64,000 bases of DNA from Physcomitrium patens. Taxonomy: Eukaryota > Streptophyta > Bryopsida > Funariales > Funariaceae. Each line of letters opens with the position of its first letter. Positions within the stretch are counted from its first letter, which is position 1. The DNA lies in assembly GCF_000002425.4 (NCBI RefSeq), contig NC_037258.1, positions 124,001 through 188,000 of the forward strand, read 5' to 3'. Made by a program: the position numbers and the translations under genes. This document shows positions 22,291 to 33,542 of this stretch, in pieces. A model generated the notes under the pieces. It worked only from the letters and a program-made list of their open reading frames with translations. It had not been told where the DNA came from and did no database searches.

Positions 22291-24575
22291 ATGGGATCGA
22301 TGTTGCAATGGAGGCTATGCTCCCTGGCCGTGGTGCTGGTTTCATGCTTCCTAGCCCAGGAGGCTGTTGCCCAAAGACCCAGGTACATGGATCCCAGACA
22401 GCCTGTGGAAGTCAGGGTCAATGACCTTCTCTCTCGAATGACCCTCGACGAGAAGATTGGTCAGATGACGCAGATCGAGCGTGGCGTCGCGTCCCCTTCT
22501 GTTATTGAGAAGTACAAAATTGGTTCGTGCATACCCTTTTTATTGTCTCACCTTCTGCCTGTTGGCTTTTTTGTAACCATTCTGGTGTTGCAGATTCACA
22601 GATGTTCGTGGGAGTTCAAATTAGACTAGCCCTAAATCCAAGTGCCTTCTTGTCAGTCTCAATGTAATTGGAGCCAGTCTGATTCTGTTACCTGTGCAGG
22701 GAGCATTCTGAGCGGTGGGGGAAGTGAGCCTTCGTACAGAGCGACGCCTTCTCAATGGATGTCCATGACAAACAGCTTTCAGTGGGGCGCCATGCAAACA
22801 AGACTGAAAATTCCAATTATTTATGGTACCGACGCTGTGCACGGCAATAACAATGTCTATGGAGCCACTATCTTCCCGCACAACATTGGTCTCGGCTGCA
22901 CAAGGTATATTCAATTCCACGATCAACATCCATGACTCAGGACTATTTTCAAGTTGATATATTTGGAATCAAGCTACTAACCACAACTTCACGAGTATAA
23001 TGATTTGGTCGTACTTGGTCGAGCAGGGATCCAAACTTAGTGAGGAGGATTGGAAGCGCGACTGCCCTGGAAGTGCGCGCAACCGGGATCACATACACGT
23101 TCGCACCATGCATTGCCGTGTGCCGTGATCCGCGTTGGGGTCGGTGCTACGAGAGCTACAGCGAGGATCCTGAAGTGGTGAGGAGTATGACTACCATTAT
23201 CGACGGGTTACAAGGTCAGTGTCCGGCGGGATGGAGAGGTCCCTACTTGGAAAGCAACCGCAAAGTGCTGGCCTGTGCTAAGCATTTCGTGGGTGACGGA
23301 GGAACGTGGCAGGGCAAGGATATGGGTAATGCCATCATGAACTATGATACTCTCGTGAAAACGCACATGAGAGCTTATCCTGACGCCATCGCAAAGGGTG
23401 TGTCGACCATCATGGTTTCGTATTCGAGCTGGAACAAGCAGAAGATGCACGCCAATAAGTTCCTCCTCACAGATGTGCTCAAGGGCAGGCTAGGTTTCAG
23501 GGGAATTGTCATCTCCGACTGGCAGGGGATTGACCGCATCTCAGACCCGTGGGGGGCGAACTACATAAACTCTGTCAGACAAGGAATCAATGCTGGCATT
23601 GATATTGTCATGGTGCCCTTCGATTACGTGAAGTTCATCAATATTGTGAAGGGGCATGTCGCCACTGGTGCCATCCCCATCGGAAGAATCAACGACGCTG
23701 TGAGCCGTATCCTGCGGGTGAAGTTCCAGGCTCGCCTATTCGAGTACCCTTACGCAGATAACAGCCTTAGGACATACCTTGGTTCGCTGGTAAGTTCCGT
23801 TTGGATCTATCGTATTCAACTCTTGTGTTAACATGCAAGCAATGAGATGAGCCTATCTATCCATCTGATTCACTTAATTGTGCAGCAACATGGCGCCTTG
23901 GCACGGGAAGCAGTGCGCAAATCTCTGGTGCTCTTGAAGAACGGAGGTGGTGCGAAGAAGAAGCTACTGCCCTTGAACAAGTACGCCAGTAAGATCCTGG
24001 TAGTGGGAGCTCACGCCAACGACATTGGCCTGCAATGCGGAGGCTGGACTATAAGCTGGCAAGGAGGCAGAGGCGCCACCACCAAGGGCACCACCATCCT
24101 GGGCGGCATCAGGCAAGTCATAGGTCGTAACTCTGAGGTTGTATACCAGCCCAACCCCTCTGCCGGATATGCTAAGGGCAAGGGCTTCGAGTACGCCATT
24201 GTCGTTGTTGGTGAGCAACCCTACGCTGAGGTGAACGGTGACAACCTCAACAATCTCAACATGCCGGCGCCATACCCCGCCCTAATCAAGGATACCTGCT
24301 CCAATGTTGCGTGCGTGGTAGTCATGATCTCTGGCAGACCGCTTGTGGTTGAGCCCTACCTGGGCTACATGAACGCGTTTGTCGCTGCATGGCTTCCAGG
24401 ATCTGAAGGACGTGGAGTTGCCGAAGTGCTGTTCGGCAACTACGAATTTTCCGGGAGGCTATCAAGGACGTGGTTCCGGCGCGTCGATCAGCTGCCTATG
24501 AACGTTGGCGATCGATACTACAACCCGTTGTTCCCCTTCGGATACGGGATGAAGATGGGCCTCAAACGTGCCTAG
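22291..24575 (+). CDS. GH3 family beta-D-glucan exohydrolase (beta-glucosidase)
   Basis: Secreted glycoside hydrolase family 3 enzyme, expected to remove glucose from beta-glucans in the cell wall. Four exons: 22291-22522, 22700-22904, 23027-23789 and 23886-24575, joined by GT-AG introns of 177, 122 and 96 bp. The phases fit and give 629 residues, usual for plant ExoI-like enzymes. The start ATG is followed by a clear signal peptide (residues 1 to about 27, hydrophobic core ending near AVAQ). The N-terminal barrel carries [48 protein letters not shown] and VISDWQGID with the likely nucleophile Asp310. The C-terminal domain carries [15 protein letters not shown] (Glu510 and Glu515, one being the likely acid/base). 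It ends with a PFGYGM motif. The gene looks intact. The substrate (1,3- or 1,4-linked glucan) cannot be told from sequence alone. Confidence 0.93.
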
Positions 24576-26880
24576 TTCCTTCGAGTTGAATTATGTATTC
24601 CCTGTAGTGTGCAATTGATCGATGCATTCATTTTGGTTTTGGTGATTTGTTCACCTTCTCAGAAATCTAGGTTGGCTCATGATTGATTGATAGATTGATC
24701 CTTGTTGGTCAAGGTTCAATTCTCATGTAGGCCGGTTCTGTGCAAGAAACAGAATACTGAGCTAGCAATAATCGTTCAGAGAGCTATCTTTGATGAATTT
24801 GCGTTTGCAATTCTATTAATACTAACGGTAGTTGAGGGCCGTCATCCCACTTCTGGTATTCCTTTTGTTTGTAATGTCGTCTCTCGAATTCAGTTCCGAG
24901 GCGTTGGCCGTGGCACATATTTCAGCAGTTCTTCATGTGATGGTACCATACGCACTTCTTTGTTGCTCTGTGAGCACCAGTGGGACTCAATGCTTTCAAA
25001 GTATGTGTCGACGCGTAATCGGTGCAAATATATGTGCAATATTTCACGGCACGTGGAAGTGCTTAGTTTACAAGGATTAGCGTTCAGAGTCCATTCATTT
25101 CAGTTGTACCCTGTTTGTGCAAGTCACTGTCTTAGATGTGTCTTAAGAACGCATCATGCGGCTAGTTGTATCTCTGGTTTTATTATCATTCCATTCACTG
25201 ACATTTAACACAATGAGAAATCATCGAGTTAATGTCAAAACAGTTGTTGTTTACAGATGTGCGTTCACGTATCGAACGGCATTCACCGCTCACCGACAGA
25301 ATTTTCACGCCTACCATTAGATGGAAGTGTGCAAGTCATCAATTGATCATATCGAGCAGATGTCTTAGGAAGACGGTCTTCATAACGAGATTAGATGAGA
25401 GTGTGGTTGTTGCAGTTGTACCGATCGATTGATTGACCAATCTTCAGATACAAGCAGACTCACCTCCACATCTAAATTTATCACAATGTCTTTCAAATTG
25501 TATCTAGAACTCTGAATGTTCAGACCCAATGGCTACATTAGTTGGTGTACAAATGCAGTTGCACTCAAAAATTCAACAAGTGCAACTAGAATTACACAAG
25601 GAAAAACACTTCGCATGGGTGTTGGGCAACGAATTTCAATCGACGTTCAGACAGTCGGAACTGGACATCCTGGTAAAGGTTCCCTACACATCCGCAACGC
25701 CAAGTTCAAAGCCACATTTGCAGGAATCATTCATACAAGGACTGTCAGCCCCAGTTTCCCTCCGAGCACTTCGATGTGTTGGTTCCCACACTTACATCAA
25801 TTAACATTCCAACTTCAATCATGCAACAGCCAAACTGGCAGTGGTGGGTGGCAGAATTTTAGGACAGGTGGGAGGAAAATTGTCAGAAAAAATGAGCATC
25901 TACTAATGTTAATTAACCTACTTTTCATGTGGAGAATGCATCTCGCTGTGGCAAGAAGTCGAATATAGAATTAATCACAAGTATGTTACATTTGGAATTG
26001 GGCTACTTCCCTCTTATACAAACTATCATACAATTCTTGGAATTGGCATCTTTAGAAATCCCTCACTTGGCAACAAGCTATCTTTGTGGAAATTCTTCTC
26101 TCTGGATTTAAATATCTTTGTAAAATAAGGTCATTGTTAAAAAGAAATTGTTTATAGAACTTTTGGATAAGAAAAAATAATTTTGCTTTTAAAAATGAAT
26201 TATAGAATACTCTCCATACTAGAAGCTTTATTTGGTAAGGTCTTACTGAATATGAACAACTTTGTAAGAAATTTGTAAAAAATATAATTAGCAAAATACT
26301 TGCAATATTAGTCCTTTTTACTTAAGAGATGGAATAACTCCTAGATGGCTAAACACATACTTGGTTTTAGACATAACAAAGTAAGTAAATAGAACTTTTA
26401 AGTACGTTAGTGTAATATTACTATACACAAAAGTGTAAATGAGCTTGTCAACCACTACATACTCTTAATACTCTTAGCTCTATCTTAAGATATAAGAAAT
26501 CAAATAGACTATTGTAGTTTGTCTATTCCACTAGTGCATGGGATACACCCCATTTATGTGTCAAAAAAGAAATGTTTCTAAGCAAATAGGAATTGATAAT
26601 TTTCCATACAACATACAATATTACCAAAATGACATATAGCCAATTTTTTTTTTATTTTTTTTTTTATTTTTCTTTTTACTATTGTCAATTTCTCAAAGTC
26701 TTAGTTTTGGCACAAACTTACTTAAAATAACTTGAAAACATTTGCTCTATCTTCTTCTATTTTAATTCTACTACTTTTCTCAATTTTTTTATTTTATTTT
26801 ATTTTTTTGAAACTTTATTAGTTAAGTTCTAATTTAATTTTCATAATTCAAAATTGAAGCAACAAAAACAAATACATTCC
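24576..26880. other. Spacer between GH3 and the hemoglobin gene
   Basis: Downstream of the GH3 stop the sequence keeps moderate GC to about 26.0 kb (3' untranslated part and spacer), then turns AT-rich. Overlapping ORFs such as 24702-25208 and 25516-25968 show no recognised domain or codon pattern and are taken as chance. Low-complexity T runs occur at 26640-26675. Confidence 0.6.
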
Positions 26881-27298
26881 CAATGATGGATAGCCAATGG
26901 CAGATCTAGAAGAGGAAAAAGGTCCCAATTTGAAACGGAATTGGAATGAACTGAACTCTTGTGGTTGGGGAGGCGTCCGCACTTTTCTCACAAGTAGTAG
27001 TTAAAGTGAAGAAACACGGAGTTGGTCCCATGCAGGCTCAGAGCGCCAGAAACAGGTACACCACTTCATTCGGACACGCATAACATACGGGAGCATTCCC
27101 ACAAAAGGATGGAATACATTGAATCTAGAATAGAGTACAATTTTGTGTGCCAGTTCAGTGCTCCAATCCGTAAACAAAATTGACAGAAGGTCTACTGGGC
27201 AATGTGAATAGAATTGCCTGCTCCTGTGAAGATATGTACAGAGGAAGATTCGTGGAATCGATCTAGCACTGCCATCGTTTTTAATGGTTTGTAAGCTG

Positions 27299-28440
27299 TT
27301 AAGCACGGCCCATGTGCCTGCCACCCACACCGTAATTTCCCACCAGCCGATGGTGGTTTGTCAGCTCTTTTCCTGCCACCAGAAAGAACGCAGTATGTCT
27401 GCACATTCAGATCGAAGAACCACTTCATTAGCTCAGCATTGTAAGGATAACTTTCACGATTTTCACGAATTAGTTATGTAAGTCTTGAGCTCTCATTAAC
27501 TTAATTGTGGGAAGTGTGTCACGCTTTGCGGTTTGGCACTTACTTGAAGAAGTTGAACATCCGGGTCTTGGAGTCTAAGTCGATTTCAGGGGACTTGTCA
27601 AGAGCTGTTTTCATATGAAACAACCACCGGGCTGCAGCTCTCTCTGTTATGGGGTAAGGTCCGTGTCTTGCAATCAGCGCCGTGCTCCCTGCCGTGAAGA
27701 ATTCAAGCAGTTACATAAATTGCTCGCTGAGTTGTGATTCGAAGATTTCAAGAGAGATCAATTTGAATGACTTTCAAGCAGACTGCTCAAACGAGAGTAT
27801 TCCATGACGAATCTACAATGAATGACCCACACACAAATGAGAGGAATAAGTGATTGATCGGTGAGTATGTACCTTTTCTATGGGCGTAAAGAGGTGGTCC
27901 ACCCATTCGCTGAATGAAAAACTCATACTGGTTTTGAATGGCATCATCTTTAGTAGAATTTGCAAATATTGACCGAAACCACTGTTGATCGTCATTGTAA
28001 ACCCTGCAAAACCAATCATGGGACGACCACATCATAAACAGTCACTGTTTGAGTTCCTTAACTTAGAAGACTGATTGTTTGTCAATGGGCTACACTGAAT
28101 GAGACCAACAGGAACAGTATTCCAGAGGATCGTGAAACAGTTAATCCCATCCAAACCGAATTGGGCAAATTGACAATAAACAACCAGTGAGCATAATTCT
28201 TGTTGATCAAAGTGAGCATCTAATTGCATCGGCTCCTCTAATTTCACTTCAAACCTGAAGTGAGGTGCGATACATAGAAGGAAACACTGTGTAAGTATCT
28301 CACTCGTTGTAAAAATTGGTGGAGAGCTTGACAAAAGTGTCGAAGCCGAGCTTCTCGTACAAGTTAACATTGTCTATGGCCGTTGCATCTTCGTGCGCCA
28401 CTCCGCTCATGCATGACGCCTGCCTGTTTAGTGCCTGCAT
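27299..28440 (-). CDS. GLB3: Truncated (2-on-2) hemoglobin, plant GLB3 type
   Basis: A heme protein of the plant 2-on-2 hemoglobin class, thought to act in oxygen or nitric-oxide chemistry. Four exons on the minus strand: 28304-28440, 27873-28003, 27544-27688 and 27299-27398, with introns of 300, 184 and 145 bp that all have GT-AG borders and matching phases. They give 170 residues (plant GLB3 is about 175). It starts [14 protein letters not shown], then [20 protein letters not shown] (Tyr44 in the B10 position), [40 protein letters not shown], an ARHGPYPIT segment with the likely proximal His98, [14 protein letters not shown], and HTAFFLVAG before a glycine-rich tail. No stops or missing exons were seen, so it looks intact. 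It is convergent with the GH3 gene. Confidence 0.93.
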
Positions 28441-29848
28441 TTCAAGGTAGTTTCAATCGGTATAACTACTGCCCTTAGTCCTCCTCTCGACAAGAAACCT
28501 GTAGATTACCCACAGAAAACTTGAATGATCTTCCAGACGCTCAATATTCACCTCTCGCCTCCAGCTTCGACTTCTCCTCTTTGCGCGGGATGTCTTATGC
28601 AGTTAAGACACTCCTTGTATCGCGTCCAGGCTTGAAGAATGTGATTGAAGCAATATTCCGCATCAACTGGTCAACATATCTCCAGGTTCAAGCAGACTCG
28701 TCTCCAATCCTGTCTACACTTAAGATCATTCGGTGTCTGTCTAACGCATGCACCCCTACTCAAACAACGGTACGATTTACTGTAGCCGAAATTCGAAGAA
28801 GCGAAGCACCTGCAAGATCACCTAGAATTCCCACATGCAGCCATCTTTCCGGCAGACAGCTCTGTGACGCATTCAGAGAGCCGAACCAACTTAACACTGG
28901 CTGCGTTTGAACACCTCAACAGTCCACAATCACGAATTAAGGCTGGATCACATTTGCAGTTGGCACGTCCACCGCAAGAGCTGAACGAATACAGTGTATT
29001 GAAGCGGAATTCATGTTGGGTTGGATCGAGCGGCGGAGCTGCGCAGCGTCCGTGGAACTGGATGTGGCGCCTCGCCTAAAAAGCATCCTTTCTTTTGAGT
29101 TTGCCAACCACAGTAACTTTTCCGGTCACCGCTTTAGGGTCGTCAGTTCTAGGGCTCCCTGAGTGTGCCTCACTCCTCGATGGTGGCGTGGAGACCTGGC
29201 TCGGCAGCAGGGGGATCCGATCTTGCACGTTGGGTGCTGTGCAAATTCGAATGCCAAAGCGTTCCTCCTCCTCCGCAGTATAATATCAGCTGCTCTCTCG
29301 CATCTCTGATCTGACTCCTGGATACGTTTCACACCAGCGCCCGACGCCGAAGGCTTGAATCTTTTATATTATTATAATTCTTATTGTTTATGTCTACTTA
29401 TTGCATGAAAAGTGGTACATTAGCATCCTTGAATGAGTAGATTATCAATTTCAAAGCCAGTTCTCATTCAATGCTCTAATAGTAAACTTTACTGCACTAT
29501 GCCATTCGTCGTGAGAAAGTGAGTGAGAGCCTTCGCCCACCTTTCTATAAATATGTGCAATTGCCGATGAATCTTCAACGATGTTGTTCTACAGTGTGCA
29601 TTCTGCAAGTAGTCCTGTAACTTTTCATAAGCACTGAGAGAGATCTGCAACTTGCCTGGTTCCAAGATGTGATGAAGTTGGTGATGCGGGACCAAGCACC
29701 CCATCCAATGCACTACTTAAACTTACCAAAATATTTTTAAGTTATATATATATATATATATATATATTTTAATTATTTATAATAAGAAAAAAAAAAATTA
29801 TTTTTATTGGTGAATATCTATTTAAATACACAATTCATACTATCTTTG
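28441..29848. other. Upstream region of the hemoglobin gene and spacer
   Basis: GC-moderate to about 29.35 kb, then AT-rich. ORFs at 28521-28910, 28864-29079 and 29095-29283 overlap in different frames without a recognisable domain. They are treated as promoter or leader DNA. A TA microsatellite lies near 29742-29768. Confidence 0.55.
29844..29848. repeat. Target-site duplication of element E, left copy
   Basis: CTTTG here and CTTTG at 31916-31920 flank the TG and TA(CA) ends of element E exactly. Confidence 0.85.
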
Positions 29849-30396
29849 TGTTATCGATATATACATGTAAACCAATAATTATTTATATGATTTAGATAAA
29901 AATAGGTAAAAGTAGGTTAATTCCATAATATCTTCTATATGGGTTTCTCAGAAGCTTCATAAACATTGCTTTGACTTTATAGGTGTCTTTAATTGACTTT
30001 TTAGGTTAGAAATGTGGTCAATAAGTTGGTTATGTGCCACATATGTTGGTAGCTCGAAGAACAAGCTAACTATATGGTCCATACGTAGAAAACTTGCCTT
30101 GTAAGCTAAACCATGTGTCTTGCAAAGTCAATACATATTAGAGGTCCTATAGAACATCACCATGTAGCTCTTAGTTAGATAATATATATAGAGGTAAGAG
30201 TGAAGCCCTCTTTACTCTTATCAACTCCTTTCTTGCTTCTAGTCTAGATTTAAAAGTCTCTAATTTCCTTATCTTTTGGCAATAGCCATTTTAGTTTTCT
30301 TTTAATATGCATACTATTTTATTACTATTTTATCATTTTTCTTTTAACACTAGTTCTTTAGGTTTATGCATCTTCTTCCAATTTATATCTTTGATA
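29849..30396 (+). repeat. 5' LTR of element E
   Basis: Starts TGTTATC and ends TTTGATA. It carries a TATA stretch followed by ACTCTTATCAA (30214-30224), the transcript-start motif of this family. Confidence 0.85.
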
Positions 30397-30398
30397 AA

Positions 30399-30409
30399 TT
30401 GACAAGAAT
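30399..30409 (+). other. Putative self-priming primer-binding site, element E
   Basis: TTGACAAGAAT, two bases after the LTR end. It pairs with the start motif at 30214-30224 except for two transition positions. Confidence 0.55.
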
Positions 30410-31021
30410 ATATTTAGAATATTAGAGCTTTATCTTTTCTTGATTAAAAGTGGATTATTCTTTTTTCTTAATAAGACATAAGCGTGTTAGAAGTTGTAGA
30501 TTATCCTCTTTTAAACTAATATTGTTTTTAATATCTTCTTTGTCTCAAGTCCTCTCTTTTACTTATCTTCAGTAATATTAGACATTTATTTTCTAAGTAT
30601 TATTATAGCAGAGCTTCTTGAAATGAAGAGTGCAATGATATAAATACGAGAGTAATTGAGAGAGTTAATGTATGCGATTCATCAATTGAATTTGCAACCA
30701 CAAGGAACAACAAGAATTGTAGGAAGTCATGATATAGATATGATTGGAGGTGCTTCAACATCTGCACAGAATCATGTCCCTTTTCTTATAATAGAACATC
30801 CTTCCGATACTAGAGAACCAAGAGTTGTCTCGTTTAAGAAGTTTGATGGTACAAAATCCAAGTTTTGAGAATTTATCAATCAAGTACAATTTGTGATTGA
30901 ACTTCAAACCCAAAGTTATTCAACTCCAAGATTACAAGTTAGATTCATTGATATACTTCTTTTAAGTTCTGTATTATTGTAGTTTTCATCTTTTCTTGAA
31001 TAACAAGATCCAATATTAGAT

Positions 31022-31618
31022 AATTTATATCCAATTATAAACAATTGGTTAGTAAAGAATCTTAAAGATTTAGGCCCTCTCAATCATCTATAATGTTTCA
31101 TACTAGGGCAAGAAGACCACCCTGTTATTTGGTCATTGTTAAGGCCTTCGTAACTTCCTTTAAATAAAACATTTAGAACTTCTTTAGGAGTTGTTTCTAT
31201 CTCTAATAAAATCACAAAACATTGAGTGTCTCTTCTAAGGTTGTGATATCAAATACGTTGTATCTTACCATATTTTCAAGGAAGGACATGTCGTTCTTGA
31301 GGATCTTCAACTCGATTTTGTCAACTTGAAGGTTGTGACAATCGTAGTGTCTTATTTGATAAGTCCATAAATGAAAGCTCTTGAGTTGAATTTGTTGGTT
31401 GTTGGTTCTTTATCTCTTTAGCATCACAAATACATAGAAGCTACAAAAAAAGATAGAAGGTAGAATGCAATCTTCTATGGACCTTGTTTCTTTTATAGCA
31501 AAAGACTTATTATTCTTCATCTTGATTTAAATGGATGTTGTCGATGAAAAGCCTCCATCACCTTTGTTGTATTTACAAGATTCTTTACTAACCAATTGTT
31601 TATAATTTATATCCAATT
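31022..31618. repeat. Inverted segment with 25-bp inverted and 15-bp direct repeats
   Basis: Two perfect 25-bp inverted repeats (31037-31061 and 31579-31603) bound a 517-bp body that is chromovirus 3' untranslated sequence in reverse orientation. Outside them, a perfect 15-bp direct repeat (AATTTATATCCAATT at 31022-31036 and 31604-31618) abuts on both sides. An inversion by staggered breaks would leave inverted duplications of this kind; a transposon with a 15-bp target site is less likely. Confidence 0.8.
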
Positions 31619-31920
31619 TATATCTTGTAAGCTAAGGCATGTATCTTACAAAGTCAACACATATTAGAGGTTCTATAGAACATCGCCACATAGCTCCTAG
31701 TTAGATAGTATATATAGAAGCAAGAATGAAGCCTTCTTCACTTTTGTCAACTACTTTCTTACTTTTAGTGTAGATTTAAGAGTCTCTAGTTTTAGCAATA
31801 GCTATTTTAGTTTTTTTTTTTTAATATACATATTACTTTATTGCTATTTTTTTATTTTTCTTTTAACATTGATTTTCTAGGTTTATGTATCTTCTTCCAA
31901 TTCATATCCTTGATACTTTG

Positions 31921-32153
31921 TGACTTTTATTATTTTTATCAATAATTTATTTGCATCTAGTGGCCTAATAAAGTGATGTCAATTGTCTTTGATTTGCTAA
32001 ATTCTATCTTATACACTATGAATTGAAGATTTTTAATAATCTCTATATAAAAAGTGACTAAGATAATAATATCAAATTTTAAATGCTTATATTTTATTAA
32101 AATATTTATTGATTCAACACATTCATATTGATTGGTTTTAAATGTAATCAAGT

Positions 32154-32196
<43 letters not shown>

Positions 32197-32460
32197 CATT
32201 ATTTCTTTGATGTATCAAATTATTTCTTATATTATATTTTATTTAAAAAAATCCTTATTTAACTTGTAAAAAATTTAACATAGGTTATTTACAAAAAATT
32301 ATATTTTTAAACATCTCAAAATACTTTTTATTAGTATAGAATTAAACTTATTTTTATTATTTAAAAAAACCTATATAAATCATATTATTCTTGTTAATTT
32401 ATTCATAAAAATGTCTATAAGAATAAATATATGTTAATATTTAAAAATCTAAAGTGCTGT
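31921..32460. other. AT-rich spacer with TA microsatellite
   Basis: No gene seen. A TA dinucleotide run lies at about 32160-32193. Confidence 0.6.
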
Positions 32461-32900
32461 GCAAACTCCAAATTTCAAAAAAATTCATCATGTTCCAACA
32501 AATTTCAAAATACTTAACAAATTAAGATCTCTTCACAAATTCCAATCAATATCTCTTTATTCCAAATGCACTTCAACCAATCTTTCTATATTCCAAATGA
32601 ACTCTAATCAACACATGTAGAATCAAATTCACTCCAACCAACACTTTTGTGCTCCAAATGCACTCTCTTTCAAATATACCCTACCCAACTTTATCTCTAA
32701 CCAACTTTATGCTCCATATCTACTCTAATCCACACCTCTATACCTTAAACATGCTCCAATCAACACCTCTAAACTCCACATGCTCTCTTATCAATCAATC
32801 AGTGCTCATTGGGTCATTCAAACCAGCTCCTCTAAACTTAAGATGCTTCCGATGTGCTCATTGAAGATAAAACATGCTTCAAATGCTCTCTACTCACTCT
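32461..32900. repeat. Degenerate minisatellite, about 31-33 bp period
   Basis: Repeated variants of CTCCAAATGCACTCCAATCA plus ACACCTCTA run for about 430 bp, with weakening toward both ends. The ORF at 32649-32864 lies inside and is a by-product of the repeat. The stretch sits between element E and the alpha/beta hydrolase gene. Confidence 0.7.
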
Positions 32901-33542
32901 AAGAGGATTTAATGAGCACCAAAAATCCCTCCAATCAATGAAAAAATTGGCCCTCAAGTCCCGAGAGAAGCAAATACACTGCAAATCTCTGATACGATTC
33001 TCCAACTTATAAGGAGATGTTCAACGAGGAGTGTGTGCGAACTCAGAATATACAACACCACCGGAATGCACAATCCTCTGCATGCGCATAGCTTCCCAAA
33101 CTCAGCACCAACATGCAACTTCCAGTATTATTAATATCAATAATAATAACAATAGCAATCAATGGAGAACCTAGCACTACTGAAACGTCCGAGAAGTCCG
33201 CCCTGGAATCCTTCTCGATGTCTTGATTGCTGTTGAGAACCCAAAAATTATCTGTTGACAAAATCCTGGCAAGGAAGAGCTACAGTCCCCCGAGGACCAT
33301 CCTAGACAAAGAGCCGTGCTTGCGTTGTGGACATCACTGGAAACTATCCTCACCATTGCAAGGGTACATGAATCACACCGGAGGAGAAACTGTGCCGCAT
33401 AAGCACAATCAAAAGCTCAAAGCCACCGCTGGGATCTAGATGAAGCACTCACCGCTGCATTGAGACTCGATTTGCAGAGGGAGAGAGGGAGGGAGGGATG
33501 GATGGCATGTCAGTGCGGGAGGGAAGAGATTCCGCAACGCCA
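32901..33542. other. Downstream region of the alpha/beta hydrolase gene
   Basis: GC rises again from about 32.95 kb. The stretch follows the stop of the minus-strand gene at 33543 and most likely holds its 3' untranslated part. It includes a short GGGA purine run (about 33479-33500). No other gene recognised. Confidence 0.55.

Larger units (their letters stand above)
29849..31915 (+). mobile_element. Short chromovirus derivative E with inverted inner segment
   Basis: A 2.07-kb derivative of the chromovirus family with a perfect 5-bp target duplication. It has a 5' LTR (29849-30396), the self-priming site (30399-30409), a gag start (30656-30868), then the 3' untranslated segment in reverse orientation (31062-31578) between inverted repeats, and part of the 3' LTR (about 31622-31915). 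Most of pol is absent. It is a broken, non-autonomous copy. Target copies at the outer ends say the two termini arrived in one insertion. Confidence 0.85.

Noticed and set aside
24702-25968. ORFs of 150-168 codons downstream of the GH3 gene
   Set aside because: They look like translated non-coding DNA, with no motif recognised. Overlap of two frames argues against coding.
28521-29283. Plus-strand ORFs upstream of the hemoglobin gene
   Set aside because: No domain, no consistent splice structure. More likely promoter or leader DNA of the divergent minus-strand gene.
31037-31603. A MITE or DNA transposon with 25-bp terminal inverted repeats
   Set aside because: The body is chromovirus 3' untranslated sequence in reverse orientation, and 15-bp target copies fit no common DNA transposon. 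An inversion explains it better.
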